IMG/VR virus record: IMGVR_UViG_3300031539_000094
Location: 1 to 43,323 of that record
Reading direction: 5' to 3' (one strand)
DNA: 43,323 bases
Source of the DNA: a virus
Under the pieces are notes generated by a model. It was not told where the DNA came from and searched no databases. It saw only the letters and a program-made list of their open reading frames with translations. The translations under genes were made by a program, and so were the position numbers. How positions within the stretch are numbered: the stretch's first letter is position 1; the number at the start of each line of letters is the position of its first letter. Of the stretch, positions 31,146 through 37,709 are shown one piece after another.

Positions 31146-31626
31146 GTTCCACTCCTTCGCCCGCCGCGCGGGTCACGTCGCCCTGGTGTTCCGGCATTCC
31201 TATCATCGCGTGGCCAGAAGACAACTGAGCCAGCAACAAACACAACTCCTCCGACCATGCTCGGTCTTGGCGTTTCTCTGCTTCCCGCTCCACCACCACG
31301 CGATTCCCCTTCAAGCGAAGCAACCCCGCGCCCCGCTCCATATAATCCGGCCATTTCACGACATCGGTTGCCAGATAGTATTTCTGGTAGCCCATGCCCT
31401 TTGATGAGCGGCGCCACGGCTTTCTCAGATCTACCGCAGCGTCGGCTTGGCTGACTTTGCATTCTACCACGATGCTCTCACCTCCGGGCAGCCAGCCGAT
31501 AGCATCTGGGTGCTCCTGACAAGCCCAAGGCTTGGCATTGACGATGACGAGTTTGCATCGGCGACTATTGCAGAGCCAACGACCGGCGCGCTCAACAAGT
31601 TGCTCGTGTTTAACAACGTCGCTCAC
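31135..31626 (-). CDS. PD-(D/E)XK-type nuclease-like protein
   Basis: 163 residues, GTG 31626 with GGAGGG upstream. HEQLVERAGRWLCNS, then DAIGWLPGGESIVVECKVSQ gives the D...E-x-K catalytic pattern of the restriction-endonuclease fold (~residues 41-58). MGYQKYYLATDVV follows, as in Holliday-junction or restriction-type enzymes. It sits directly after recT and may trim or cut recombination intermediates. Its C-terminal codons contain the 24-nt boundary repeat. Confidence 0.65.
   Translation of the reverse strand: MSDVVKHEQLVERAGRWLCNSRRCKLVIVNAKPWACQEHPDAIGWLPGGESIVVECKVSQADAAVDLRKPWRRSSKGMGYQKYYLATDVVKWPDYMERGAGLLRLKGNRVVVEREAEKRQDRAWSEELCLLLAQLSSGHAMIGMPEHQGDVTRAAGEGVERDR
31153..31176 (-). 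repeat. 24-nt gene-boundary repeat, copy 2
   Basis: Identical to 26529-26552; here it encodes the end of the nuclease-like protein (VTRAAGEG) and supplies GAAGGAG for gene 31008-31145. Confidence 0.8.
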
Positions 31627-31702
31627 GCCCCGCCCTCCGCCGCCGAGTTATCCTTTCGCGTATGCACGATGCTCCGGCCCGCCCGCAAGGAACGGGCTTT
31701 GG

Positions 31703-32599
31703 TTACAGCAGTTCACCTTGTTCCTCAGTCACAGGCGGCACGACTTCGCCGGTATTGGGATCGCGTTCGACTGCCCCCGGCTCGACTTCCTGACAAGCCG
31801 CCAGAACGTCACCGGCCCGTTTGTTAGCCTCGCCCGATGGCGTTGCCGCCCCATTTCTTGAATCTTCCAGCGACGCAATCTCGTCCAGAATCGCCCGGTC
31901 GCTGGGACTAAGGTTGACGTGCTTACAAAGTCTGCGGATTGGGGCCTTGCGTAGCATCTCGGCCAGGTCTGTGACATAGGCCCCCTGCTGTGCCTGTCTG
32001 CTCTTGCTGCGGATATGGTCTAGGTCCTGGCGGTTCATGTGTTCGGCCAGGGCCTCGCCGCCGCCGAGAAGGGCTATGGCGTAGGCCGCGACGATATGTT
32101 TGTCGTCGTGGCTGGCCGTCATACTCGGCCTGTGGACGATGGGCGGCTGCAAGCCTATCTGGACAACGTACTCGTCGCCCTCATAGACGACGCCGCTCTG
32201 GATGCCCTTGACCTGTCCGCTCCGATAGGCCAGCGCCTCATAACCTCGGAAGCCCACCATCAGCGTACAGGTGTTCTTGAAGGGGATCAAATATGCCTGC
32301 CCCATCACGCCACCTATGACCATGCCATACCGCGCCGCGTCGGCCACGCTCTTCAGGATGCTCGTGCCAGTGCAGGCGAGTAGGTACGGTTGCAACTTCG
32401 GATCGGCCAGGGCGATAGCGCTGATGCCCGTGGAGATGATAAGGTCGGCCGAGACTCCCGCGACCTTGGCGACGTGCTCCGCGACCGCCGCCGCGTTCGC
32501 CAAGAGCATCGTCCGCGCGTTCTCGACCGTTTGCACGGGGGCCGACAGGGGCCGCGTATAGACCACCACGGCCTTGCCATTATCAGGTGATGTAGCCAT
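31703..32599 (-). CDS. recT: RecT-family single-strand annealing protein
   Basis: 298 residues from ATG 32599 (AAGGAGG with a 6-nt spacer; overlaps recE by 17 nt). RecT-core features: helical start (AVAEHVAKVAGVSADLII), QPYLLACTGTSILKSVADAA, GQAYLIPFKNTCTLMVGFRG, a basic SPSDRA/RKAPIRRLCKHV stretch and the low-complexity acidic C-terminus (EVVPPVTEEQGELL). It pairs with the exonuclease encoded just upstream to recombine linear DNA ends. Confidence 0.88.
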   Translation of the reverse strand: MATSPDNGKAVVVYTRPLSAPVQTVENARTMLLANAAAVAEHVAKVAGVSADLIISTGISAIALADPKLQPYLLACTGTSILKSVADAARYGMVIGGVMGQAYLIPFKNTCTLMVGFRGYEALAYRSGQVKGIQSGVVYEGDEYVVQIGLQPPIVHRPSMTASHDDKHIVAAYAIALLGGGEALAEHMNRQDLDHIRSKSRQAQQGAYVTDLAEMLRKAPIRRLCKHVNLSPSDRAILDEIASLEDSRNGAATPSGEANKRAGDVLAACQEVEPGAVERDPNTGEVVPPVTEEQGELL

Positions 32600-33515
32600 C
32601 GTCATCCTCCTTTTCTTCTTCCAGTGGCAGCGCACGGCCCGCCAGTTGTGCGCGTCGTTTCAGTTCTTCTTCGAGGCCCTCGCTGTAGGCGCTCCACTCT
32701 TGACCCGCCCACCCCGGTAATAATAAATCTTGCAAGCCAGTCGGGTACGCGGGCCAGTCCTGGTATTTCTCGCACAAGGCCAGCGACCGCAAGGCGTCGG
32801 CCACCTGAGCGCGGCCGAGTTCAATCTGTTCTTCGCCGATGCGGAAGCACTGAATCTGGTACGGCGGTTCCTTCTCGAGCGCCGCCAGGATGTACGTCTT
32901 AAACTCGTGGCCGCAAGCCTTCAGGCCCTCGGCGTACATGGCCGCTTGAAAGAGGTATCCGTTGCGGTAAGCGTCGCTGCCGAACCGCTGGGCGCTGGCC
33001 GACTGGCAGGTTTTCAGGTCAACGATGACGCCCGCATGGGTGTTCACGGCGTCCAGGCGACCCTTCAACAGCAGCCCGCTCTCGGCCTGTGTCCACTGAA
33101 GGCTGACCTCGGTTTTCATTGTCGCCAGGAGTTTGCCAAGATAGGGGTCGGCGTGGATGGCTTGGCTTAGCGCAAGTCCGGTGTCGTAGGTCGCCTGCGG
33201 GAGTACCGGCTTGGCTTGCGCCGCCGACCATTCCGCATAGGCTTTCGTTTCCTCTCCAAACGGCTTGCCCGTGCGCTCGTTAACAGGCCCTCCGACGATG
33301 TATTCCGCTTTGAACCGCTCCGGTTCCAGGAGCATCATGTGAATGGCCGCTCCGTCACGCATGGCTTTGGTTGTGGTTTCGTCGGGGTGATCCTGTTCCC
33401 ACTTAAACCGCGCCGGGGTCTCCCCATACAAGGTCCAGCAACGGGAGCGCGACAGACCTTCCCAAGCGTGGTAAGTCTCGAACGGCACATCGTAGAAGAT
33501 TCCGGTATCGCTCAT
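32583..33515 (-). CDS. recE: RecE-like PD-(D/E)XK exonuclease (internal start form)
   Basis: 310 residues from ATG 33515, which has its own AAGGGAG site with a 4-5 nt spacer. RecE/YqaJ-type signature: YHAWEGLSRSRCWTLYGETPARF, KAMRDGAAIHMMLLEPERF, then LLLKGRLDAV...GVIVDLKTC (catalytic D and D-x-K, residues ~153-172) and GYLFQAAMYAEGL. It degrades one strand of duplex ends to load RecT. The frame continues upstream without a stop into an HNH domain (next entry), so this protein is probably made both alone and fused. Confidence 0.8.
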   Translation of the reverse strand: MSDTGIFYDVPFETYHAWEGLSRSRCWTLYGETPARFKWEQDHPDETTTKAMRDGAAIHMMLLEPERFKAEYIVGGPVNERTGKPFGEETKAYAEWSAAQAKPVLPQATYDTGLALSQAIHADPYLGKLLATMKTEVSLQWTQAESGLLLKGRLDAVNTHAGVIVDLKTCQSASAQRFGSDAYRNGYLFQAAMYAEGLKACGHEFKTYILAALEKEPPYQIQCFRIGEEQIELGRAQVADALRSLALCEKYQDWPAYPTGLQDLLLPGWAGQEWSAYSEGLEEELKRRAQLAGRALPLEEEKEDDDGYIT

Positions 33516-34073
33516 GTTCTCCCTTTCAGCGCTCGCTTCAAGCCTAACCTTCCAATATTGCCGCCGCATGTTCGTCCGAGAATGACATGACACACAAAGC
33601 GTAATCAGGTTGAGTGGGTCGCTGTCCTTTTTGTTGTAGTTAATATGGTGGACCGACAGGGCCGTCTTGCACTCGGCCTGCGGTACACCGCACAACTGAC
33701 ACTTATAAAAATCCCGACGGCGGACCTCCTCTTTCAATTCCTCATTGAACGCCCAGGCGTAGAGATTGCGCAAATTTCCGCCCAACCACGCCGGGCTATT
33801 TGGACCACTCAAGGCCGCGCTTATTTTAGCCCGCGTCTCTGGAGAAACCACGCGCCCTCTGTTCGCCGCGCTTATTTTGGCCCGCGTCTCTGGAGAAAAC
33901 ACGTGCCTTCTTTTCGCCGCACTCATCTTGGCCCGCGTCTCTGGAGAAACCACGTGCCCCTTAAGCGCGGCGCTCAGCCTTGCCCGCGTCTCTGGAGTGT
34001 ATCTGTGCCCCCTCCTCGCCGCACTCATCTTGGCCCGCATCTCTGGAGTGTGTTTGTGGCCTAACATTGACAT
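32583..34073 (-). CDS. NUMOD3-HNH endonuclease fused in frame to RecE
   Basis: 496 residues from ATG 34073 (CAGGAG, 6-7 nt). Residues ~8-92 hold five tandem NUMOD3 DNA-binding repeats (SPETRAKMSAAKRR-like, period 17). The HNH domain follows at ~118-172: RRRDFYKCQLC, VHHINYNKKDSDPLNLITLC, CHSR. Residues 187-496 are complete RecE. No stop separates them and the native recE start is intact. This looks like a homing-endonuclease cassette inserted just before recE whose stop was lost. The HNH domain is a close relative of that at 23713-24180. Confidence 0.75.
   Translation of the reverse strand: MSMLGHKHTPEMRAKMSAARRGHRYTPETRARLSAALKGHVVSPETRAKMSAAKRRHVFSPETRAKISAANRGRVVSPETRAKISAALSGPNSPAWLGGNLRNLYAWAFNEELKEEVRRRDFYKCQLCGVPQAECKTALSVHHINYNKKDSDPLNLITLCVSCHSRTNMRRQYWKVRLEASAERENMSDTGIFYDVPFETYHAWEGLSRSRCWTLYGETPARFKWEQDHPDETTTKAMRDGAAIHMMLLEPERFKAEYIVGGPVNERTGKPFGEETKAYAEWSAAQAKPVLPQATYDTGLALSQAIHADPYLGKLLATMKTEVSLQWTQAESGLLLKGRLDAVNTHAGVIVDLKTCQSASAQRFGSDAYRNGYLFQAAMYAEGLKACGHEFKTYILAALEKEPPYQIQCFRIGEEQIELGRAQVADALRSLALCEKYQDWPAYPTGLQDLLLPGWAGQEWSAYSEGLEEELKRRAQLAGRALPLEEEKEDDDGYIT
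33797..34052 (-). repeat. Five 51-nt tandem repeats encoding NUMOD3 motifs
   Basis: Each unit encodes (S/T)PE(T/M)RA(K/R)(M/L/I)SAA with a variable 5-residue tail. Coding repeat, not a CRISPR. Confidence 0.85.
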
Positions 34074-34174
34074 GACGTTCTCCTGATGTCAGAAAGCGGT
34101 CCACGCACAGACAGGAGGTAGTGGAGAGATAGGACTCTCGCGCCTGCCCAGCATGGACCGCCTTGCAACATCAT
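34061..34174 (-). CDS. 37-codon leader frame of L2
   Basis: ATG 34174 (GGAG in A1, 8-nt spacer) to TAG 34061, running through B1, A2 and B2 and overlapping the first codons of the HNH-recE gene out of frame. Peptide not conserved with the other leaders. Confidence 0.5.
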   Translation of the reverse strand: MMLQGGPCWAGARVLSLHYLLSVRGPLSDIRRTSCQC

Positions 34175-34192
34175 TGGATTCTCTCCACTACC
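34093..34192 (-). promoter_or_regulatory. 5' leader pseudoknot L2 (HNH-recE-recT operon)
   Basis: A1 34192-34180 (GGTAGTGGAGAGA) pairs perfectly with A2 34129-34117 (13 bp). B1 34164-34151 pairs with B2 34106-34093 (14 bp, two G-U). A 10-nt spacer separates A2 and B2. A1 contains the GGAG site for ATG 34174. The transcript from the promoter at 34199-34226 should begin at A1. Confidence 0.85.
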
Positions 34193-34198
34193 ACAAGC

Positions 34199-34226
34199 AT
34201 GTTAGCACCCCGCCAAACCGCGTCAA
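34199..34226 (-). promoter_or_regulatory. Sigma-70-type promoter of the HNH-recE operon
   Basis: TTGACG (34226-34221), 16 nt, TAACAT (34204-34199) on the minus strand. Confidence 0.82.
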
Positions 34227-34239
34227 GAGAAAAAACCGC

Positions 34240-34482
34240 TCATTCCTCAATCTTCCGCAGGTCGTCCTCGGCGTACTCTAGGAGCGTCTCGGCCGGGTCG
34301 TCGCCGCGCGTCCAGTCCTCGGAGTCGATGAAACTATCCAGCACCCGTGCAGCCATTGTAATTAGGTGGCGTGTGTCGGGGTCGCCAATCTCAACGAGCA
34401 AACCCCAATGACCGCAATTCACGATGCGCCGCATCGCCCACTTGGCCCGCTCGCGGATTGCCTTGTCAGTCGGGTTAGTCAC
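34240..34482 (-). CDS. Hypothetical acidic 80-residue protein
   Basis: GTG 34482 with AAGGAGG and a 6-nt spacer. Predicted all-helical (TDKAIRERAKWAMRRIVN, LITMAARVLDSFIDS) with an acidic C-terminus (DDPAETLLEYAEDDLRKIEE). Last gene of its operon. No family recognised. Confidence 0.55.
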   Translation of the reverse strand: MTNPTDKAIRERAKWAMRRIVNCGHWGLLVEIGDPDTRHLITMAARVLDSFIDSEDWTRGDDPAETLLEYAEDDLRKIEE

Positions 34483-34750
34483 GGTCGGCCTCCTTCCTGT
34501 CAGTGAATCGCACGCTAACTGGCGGCGACAGTATTTCCAAGAGGTCGGCGGCCAATTCGCAGCGGGCACTCCACTCGCTCAGCGACTCGACGAGCCGGCC
34601 TGCCGCATCGTCATGGTCGGAAACCAAGCGGAGATACATCTTGTGAGCCGCATCGCCGCTGGAGCGCAGGTTAGCCGCCATCGACCTGGCCATCGTCCGC
34701 TGCTCCCGGAGAAACATCCCCGCCGCCTGCACGACTTCTTGTTCAGTCAT
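34475..34750 (-). CDS. Hypothetical helical 91-residue protein
   Basis: ATG 34750 with AAGGGAG upstream. Helical (AAGMFLREQRTMARSMAANL, RLVESLSEWSARCELAADLL), no motif. One base after the upstream stop and 8 nt overlap with the next gene. Confidence 0.55.
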   Translation of the reverse strand: MTEQEVVQAAGMFLREQRTMARSMAANLRSSGDAAHKMYLRLVSDHDDAAGRLVESLSEWSARCELAADLLEILSPPVSVRFTDRKEADRD

Positions 34751-34751
34751 G

Positions 34752-35570
34752 CTATTCTCCCTTCTCTAGCCGGTCGGCCTCGCGCTTAAAGGCAGTATCC
34801 AGGTCCGACTGCGACTCGTCGCGTAATCGCCGCAGAGTCGCCGCTATCGCCAGGGATACCCCTCTCTGCGTTACCGCCCCGCGCGCCGCATTAACCACTT
34901 TCATATAGTCCATGACGCCGGGGCCAGGCGCGGGACGGAGATTGCGGAGGTCAATGTTAAACCCAATGCCGTCGCCAAATCGCACGAAGGCGAAAGGAGC
35001 ACGGGCCTTCGGAAAAACCCCTTCAACCACGCCTGCCTTCCCTGCGCACACCTGGTCTGACACATAGTCATCAACTTGCTCGTCCACTACTACCATTACC
35101 GGCTCGCCATTCTTCGGCTTCCACTCCGGCGTCACCGACCGCTTGGCGGGGTTCTCGGCAGGAATCAAATCCCCCAAGGGCACTTTGCCAATCGTGGCAG
35201 CAAACTCGCCGAAAGATTTCAGCGTGGCAAGATTATCCTCGATGGCCGTTATCTTGCCGACAAACCGCTGCCCCGCAATGCCCGCCCACTTTCCCACTTC
35301 CGCCTTCCACTCCGGCGCGGGCTTCGGGACTTTTGCAACGAGGATGGGGATGCAATCCTCAAAGCCCGCCTTGCCCTCCAGTTCCTCGACCCGGCGCTCG
35401 GCGGCTTGGGCACGTTCGCTCCAAGTGACGGATAGTTCTTCGGTCTTTACTAGACTGACTCGAAGCCGTTCCGCTTCCTTCTCGGCCTCGACGGCGAAGT
35501 GGCGGACAGTCTCATTGCAGGTATGCCCGCTGCATAGGTACTGATTGATTTGTTCATCTGTGGACTTCAT
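34752..35570 (-). CDS. Hypothetical protein with coiled coil and SH3-like middle
   Basis: 272 residues; GGAGG with a 6-nt spacer before ATG 35570, coupled by ATGA to the lysozyme gene. Residues ~25-70 form a coiled coil (VEAEKEAERLRVSLV, ERAQAAERRVEELEGK). A middle beta part (GEPVMVVVDEQVDDYVSDQ ... FVRFGDGIGFNIDLRNLRP) looks like a small beta-barrel. A helical tail closes. Function unknown. Confidence 0.55.
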   Translation of the reverse strand: MKSTDEQINQYLCSGHTCNETVRHFAVEAEKEAERLRVSLVKTEELSVTWSERAQAAERRVEELEGKAGFEDCIPILVAKVPKPAPEWKAEVGKWAGIAGQRFVGKITAIEDNLATLKSFGEFAATIGKVPLGDLIPAENPAKRSVTPEWKPKNGEPVMVVVDEQVDDYVSDQVCAGKAGVVEGVFPKARAPFAFVRFGDGIGFNIDLRNLRPAPGPGVMDYMKVVNAARGAVTQRGVSLAIAATLRRLRDESQSDLDTAFKREADRLEKGE

Positions 35571-36400
35571 GCTCCACCTCCCGCTGCCCGGACTTTCGCC
35601 AGATACTTTTCATCAACCTCGCCGCGACGCGCGGCGGTCCTGCCCAAGTGGAATGTGTTAGCCAACGTCCGCCAGTCTCTGCGCGCCAAAGCCTGCGGGC
35701 AGAACTTCGTCCAGTAGGCCACAATCACGCGCTGCGCGTACTCGGCATCGCGGCAATCCTGCCAGTCGCCCTTGACGCCGGAGTCCTTGTGGAACGATTC
35801 GTGAATCTGACAAGGTCCGATGGCGAGGAACTTGCGATGCTTCTTGCTCCAATCGCCGTCCGGCGGGTTCGCTCGACCGCCGCTCTCCACCAGGCGGATT
35901 GCGTTCAACAGGGGGGTTAGAGCCAATAGCAATTCAGCCTCTTTTATTCGTTGCGCTCTAGCGGAGAGATAAGCAATGTGCGCCTTTTCGGCGGTATCAA
36001 AAACGCCGACCACTATGGGTTGATCTCCGCCAATTCTTGCCTGAAATCTTCCTTCGTTTTGGCTGCGGACACCCAAGGGCAATCCCAAGCGTGTTGGGTT
36101 ACGACGATGACCATTACGATGGTTCAGTAATTCCGTTGAAGGCCGTAGGTTAGAACGCCTATTGTCCAATCCATCACCGTTAATATGGTCAACCTGCAAT
36201 TCTTTGTCCGGGTTTAAGATAACGCGGTGCATTAGTATGTTCGCCGCACCTACCCCATCCGACAGTAATCGTCCCCGTGCCGCATACCACGGCCACGTTG
36301 GGGCCGAGTGCATGGCGTGCCATTTCCACTGTGAAAGAAAACCATAATCTCTATCGTCCACGAGTGCCACTTTACCCTGCGTCAGCGGAATTGTTTTCAT
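35567..36400 (-). CDS. AP2/HNH endonuclease fused in frame to a lysozyme/transglycosylase domain
   Basis: 277 residues from ATG 36400 (CGGAG upstream; it overlaps the leader stop as ATGA). Residues 1-140 are an AP2-type HNH protein: MKTIPLTQGKVALVDDRDYG, LMHRVILNPDKELQVDHING, DGLDNRRSNLRP, then an AP2 segment (GRFQARIGG...VGVFDTAEKAHIAYL). From ~155 the fold is an SLT/lysozyme-like muralytic domain: LLNAIRLVESGGRANPPDGD (catalytic E in VESGG), LAIGPCQIHESFHKD, YAQRVIVAYWTKFCP, ANTFHLG. The muralytic part is presumably the phage endolysin, now translated behind an invading HNH module. Confidence 0.7.
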   Translation of the reverse strand: MKTIPLTQGKVALVDDRDYGFLSQWKWHAMHSAPTWPWYAARGRLLSDGVGAANILMHRVILNPDKELQVDHINGDGLDNRRSNLRPSTELLNHRNGHRRNPTRLGLPLGVRSQNEGRFQARIGGDQPIVVGVFDTAEKAHIAYLSARAQRIKEAELLLALTPLLNAIRLVESGGRANPPDGDWSKKHRKFLAIGPCQIHESFHKDSGVKGDWQDCRDAEYAQRVIVAYWTKFCPQALARRDWRTLANTFHLGRTAARRGEVDEKYLAKVRAAGGGA

Positions 36401-37072
36401 GGCGCGAATCTCCGGCGCAGAGAAGCGGCACGCTCGAAGCCGGGTGTCAAGCAAGAGCCTTGGTGGGCTTTCGCAGCCGACTTGAACGTGCCGCCTCTGT
36501 GCGTCATTGGATTCGCTCCTGCTTGACACTGTAATCATAGCAGTATTTCTTGTGGTGTCAAGCCTTTTTTCTTTAGACAGGCGGCGTGTTGGTCGGCGAC
36601 CTGGCCCCAACAATGGACTTTTGGCCCTATTATTGGAGGACACTACCGCACCAGGCGGCAGATGGGCCTTCACCTTTAAGCCACGTTCTCCGCCGCCCGT
36701 CAAGTTCAAGTTAGATGGGCGGCTGGCCCGGAATTGGTCACTCCAAGACAACGACGCCTTCGCGCCTGCACATGGAGGTAGTTCCGTCACCGGGCTTTCA
36801 GGGTTCCCCATGCACCTAGTCTCTTTATGGGAACCACCCGCTAGGCCGGAGTGCGTCGTGTCCGCACCGCAGCCGCCCATCGTTTCCATCAAGTCCGGCG
36901 CGGGCCGGGGGGAGAGCCGCGCGCCGGGAGGACCGCCTTCCCGGACGATCCGGGCAGGTCGGCTCAAAGCGGGGTAGAGATACACGATTGCCGCCGTGGC
37001 CGCCATCAGGATGCCGAGGGCCACGGCCAGGACAACACGCAAACGACGCTCATCGGTGCGGGTCCAAGTCAT
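35567..37072 (-). CDS. Continuous open frame: signal-anchor start, non-protein-like middle, then HNH-lysozyme
   Basis: The frame of the HNH-lysozyme stays open upstream to ATG 37072 (501 codons). Residues 1-40 are a credible signal anchor (RRLRVVLAVALGILMAATAAIVYLY). Residues ~55-224 look untranslated: no folding pattern, many Arg/Pro/Ser/Cys, overlapping three RNA hairpins, a promoter and leader L3. The most economical reading is that the native gene encoded anchor plus lysozyme, and that a DNA segment (promoter, L3 and AP2-HNH) was inserted between them without introducing a stop. Whether the full 501-residue product is made, or an RNA is spliced out, cannot be told from sequence. Confidence 0.45.
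   Translation of the reverse strand: MTWTRTDERRLRVVLAVALGILMAATAAIVYLYPALSRPARIVREGGPPGARLSPRPAPDLMETMGGCGADTTHSGLAGGSHKETRCMGNPESPVTELPPCAGAKASLSWSDQFRASRPSNLNLTGGGERGLKVKAHLPPGAVVSSNNRAKSPLLGPGRRPTRRLSKEKRLDTTRNTAMITVSSRSESNDAQRRHVQVGCESPPRLLLDTRLRACRFSAPEIRAMKTIPLTQGKVALVDDRDYGFLSQWKWHAMHSAPTWPWYAARGRLLSDGVGAANILMHRVILNPDKELQVDHINGDGLDNRRSNLRPSTELLNHRNGHRRNPTRLGLPLGVRSQNEGRFQARIGGDQPIVVGVFDTAEKAHIAYLSARAQRIKEAELLLALTPLLNAIRLVESGGRANPPDGDWSKKHRKFLAIGPCQIHESFHKDSGVKGDWQDCRDAEYAQRVIVAYWTKFCPQALARRDWRTLANTFHLGRTAARRGEVDEKYLAKVRAAGGGA
36397..36507 (-). CDS. 36-codon leader frame of L3
   Basis: ATG 36507 (GGAG in A1, 7-nt spacer) to TGA 36397, overlapping ATG 36400 as ATGA. It spans B1, A2 and B2 out of frame with the HNH gene. 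Basic peptide, not conserved. Confidence 0.5.
   Translation of the reverse strand: MTHRGGTFKSAAKAHQGSCLTPGFERAASLRRRFAP
36423..36529 (-). promoter_or_regulatory. 5' leader pseudoknot L3 (AP2-HNH-lysozyme)
   Basis: A1 36529-36516 (GTGTCAAGCAGGAG) pairs with A2 36457-36444 (14 bp, one G-U). B1 36496-36484 pairs with B2 36435-36423 (13 bp, two G-U). GGCT/AGCC hairpin possible between B1 and A2. A1 carries AGGAG of the leader frame. A1 is also the inverted copy of the promoter -35 region (GCTTGACAC). Confidence 0.82.
36534..36561 (-). promoter_or_regulatory. Sigma-70-type promoter with flanking inverted repeat
   Basis: TTGACA (36561-36556), 16 nt, TATGAT (36539-36534) on the minus strand. A perfect 9-bp inverted repeat, GCTTGACAC at 36521-36529 and GTGTCAAGC at 36555-36563, brackets it and could be an operator. 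Confidence 0.85.
36562..36850 (-). other. Structured segment without recognisable coding, inside the 37072 frame
   Basis: Minus-strand hairpins: CCAATAAT/ATTGTTGG with inner GGGC/GTCC (36607-36636), GCCGCCC/GGGCGGC (36692-36723) and GGTTCCC.AT/ATGGGGAACC (36802-36835). They are regularly spaced and separated by A-rich or purine-rich joints, more like a structured RNA than protein coding. I could not match it to group I/II introns, RNase P or omega-RNA from memory. Confidence 0.4.
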
Positions 37073-37147
37073 TCTTGCGCCTTTTTGTCAGCGTGGACAT
37101 CATTCTGGTATGGACGATAAGACCACAACGGGCAAGCCCAGACCGAG

Positions 37148-37663
37148 CTATCCCGCCAGTTTTATTGATGCTCCGTGCCAGAACTTGCGGTGACAGTCTA
37201 TGTGTGCCGTGATTCCGTTGGCGACTTCGTAACGGAGTTTGGGATACTTAACCCACGCAAACAGATGGTGGGCGTGCAACTTGCCACTGCGTTCTCCACA
37301 AACAGAGCACCGGAAATCGTCGCGGACGAAAATGGCTTTTCGCCACTCTTTATATCTGACGCATCCTATTTCTCGGTGTCTATCTGTCCCCCTTCCGCCT
37401 CGCCAATTTGAGTTGCTAGCGCCCCTCTGGTTCACACTTAACCTTGCCCGTGTCTCTGGCGAACGCTTACAACCCAAGGAACGCTTATTGCCCAATGCAG
37501 CAACGCTCATTCGATAGCGGGTCTCGGCGAGGTGTCGCGTTCCAAGATGTGCCGCATGAAGAATTTCTAACGCAGCCGCCTGTTTTTCAGACGGTTGGCG
37601 TCCCCTGCGCATTTTGCTCATTTGGGCGCGAGTTTCTGCGGAATGGTGGCTTCCCAATTTCAT
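37148..37663 (-). CDS. NUMOD3-HNH homing endonuclease
   Basis: 171 residues from ATG 37663 (GCGGGAAA upstream). NUMOD3-like repeats at ~5-75 (HSAETRAQMSKMRRG, HLAETRYRMSVAALG, RSPETRARLSVNQRG) precede an HNH domain: WRKAIFVRDDFRCSVCGERS, LHAHHLFAWVKYPKLRYEVA, NGITAHIDCHRKFWHG. Free-standing, with its own perfect -10 promoter and no pseudoknot leader. It lies just upstream of the anchor-lysozyme gene, a plausible homing target. Confidence 0.82.
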   Translation of the reverse strand: MKLGSHHSAETRAQMSKMRRGRQPSEKQAAALEILHAAHLGTRHLAETRYRMSVAALGNKRSLGCKRSPETRARLSVNQRGASNSNWRGGRGTDRHREIGCVRYKEWRKAIFVRDDFRCSVCGERSGKLHAHHLFAWVKYPKLRYEVANGITAHIDCHRKFWHGASIKLAG

Positions 37664-37681
37664 GATAATTTTCCCGCTTCT

Positions 37682-37709
37682 ATTATAAAACTACCATGGT
37701 GCCTTGCAA
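37682..37709 (-). promoter_or_regulatory. Sigma-70-type promoter of the NUMOD3-HNH gene
   Basis: TTGCAA (37709-37704), 16 nt, TATAAT (37687-37682) on the minus strand; the start codon follows 18 nt after the -10. Confidence 0.82.

Noticed and set aside
33797-34052. Tandem repeats resembling a CRISPR array
   Set aside because: Period 51 nt, in frame, encoding NUMOD3 motifs; no conserved-repeat/unique-spacer pattern and no cas genes.
36390-36960. Group I or group II intron in the lysozyme gene
   Set aside because: Stretches such as GAGACTA and GGGGAACCCTGAAAGCCC look intron-like, but I could not place the conserved core helices in the right order or find domain V; reported only as a structured segment.
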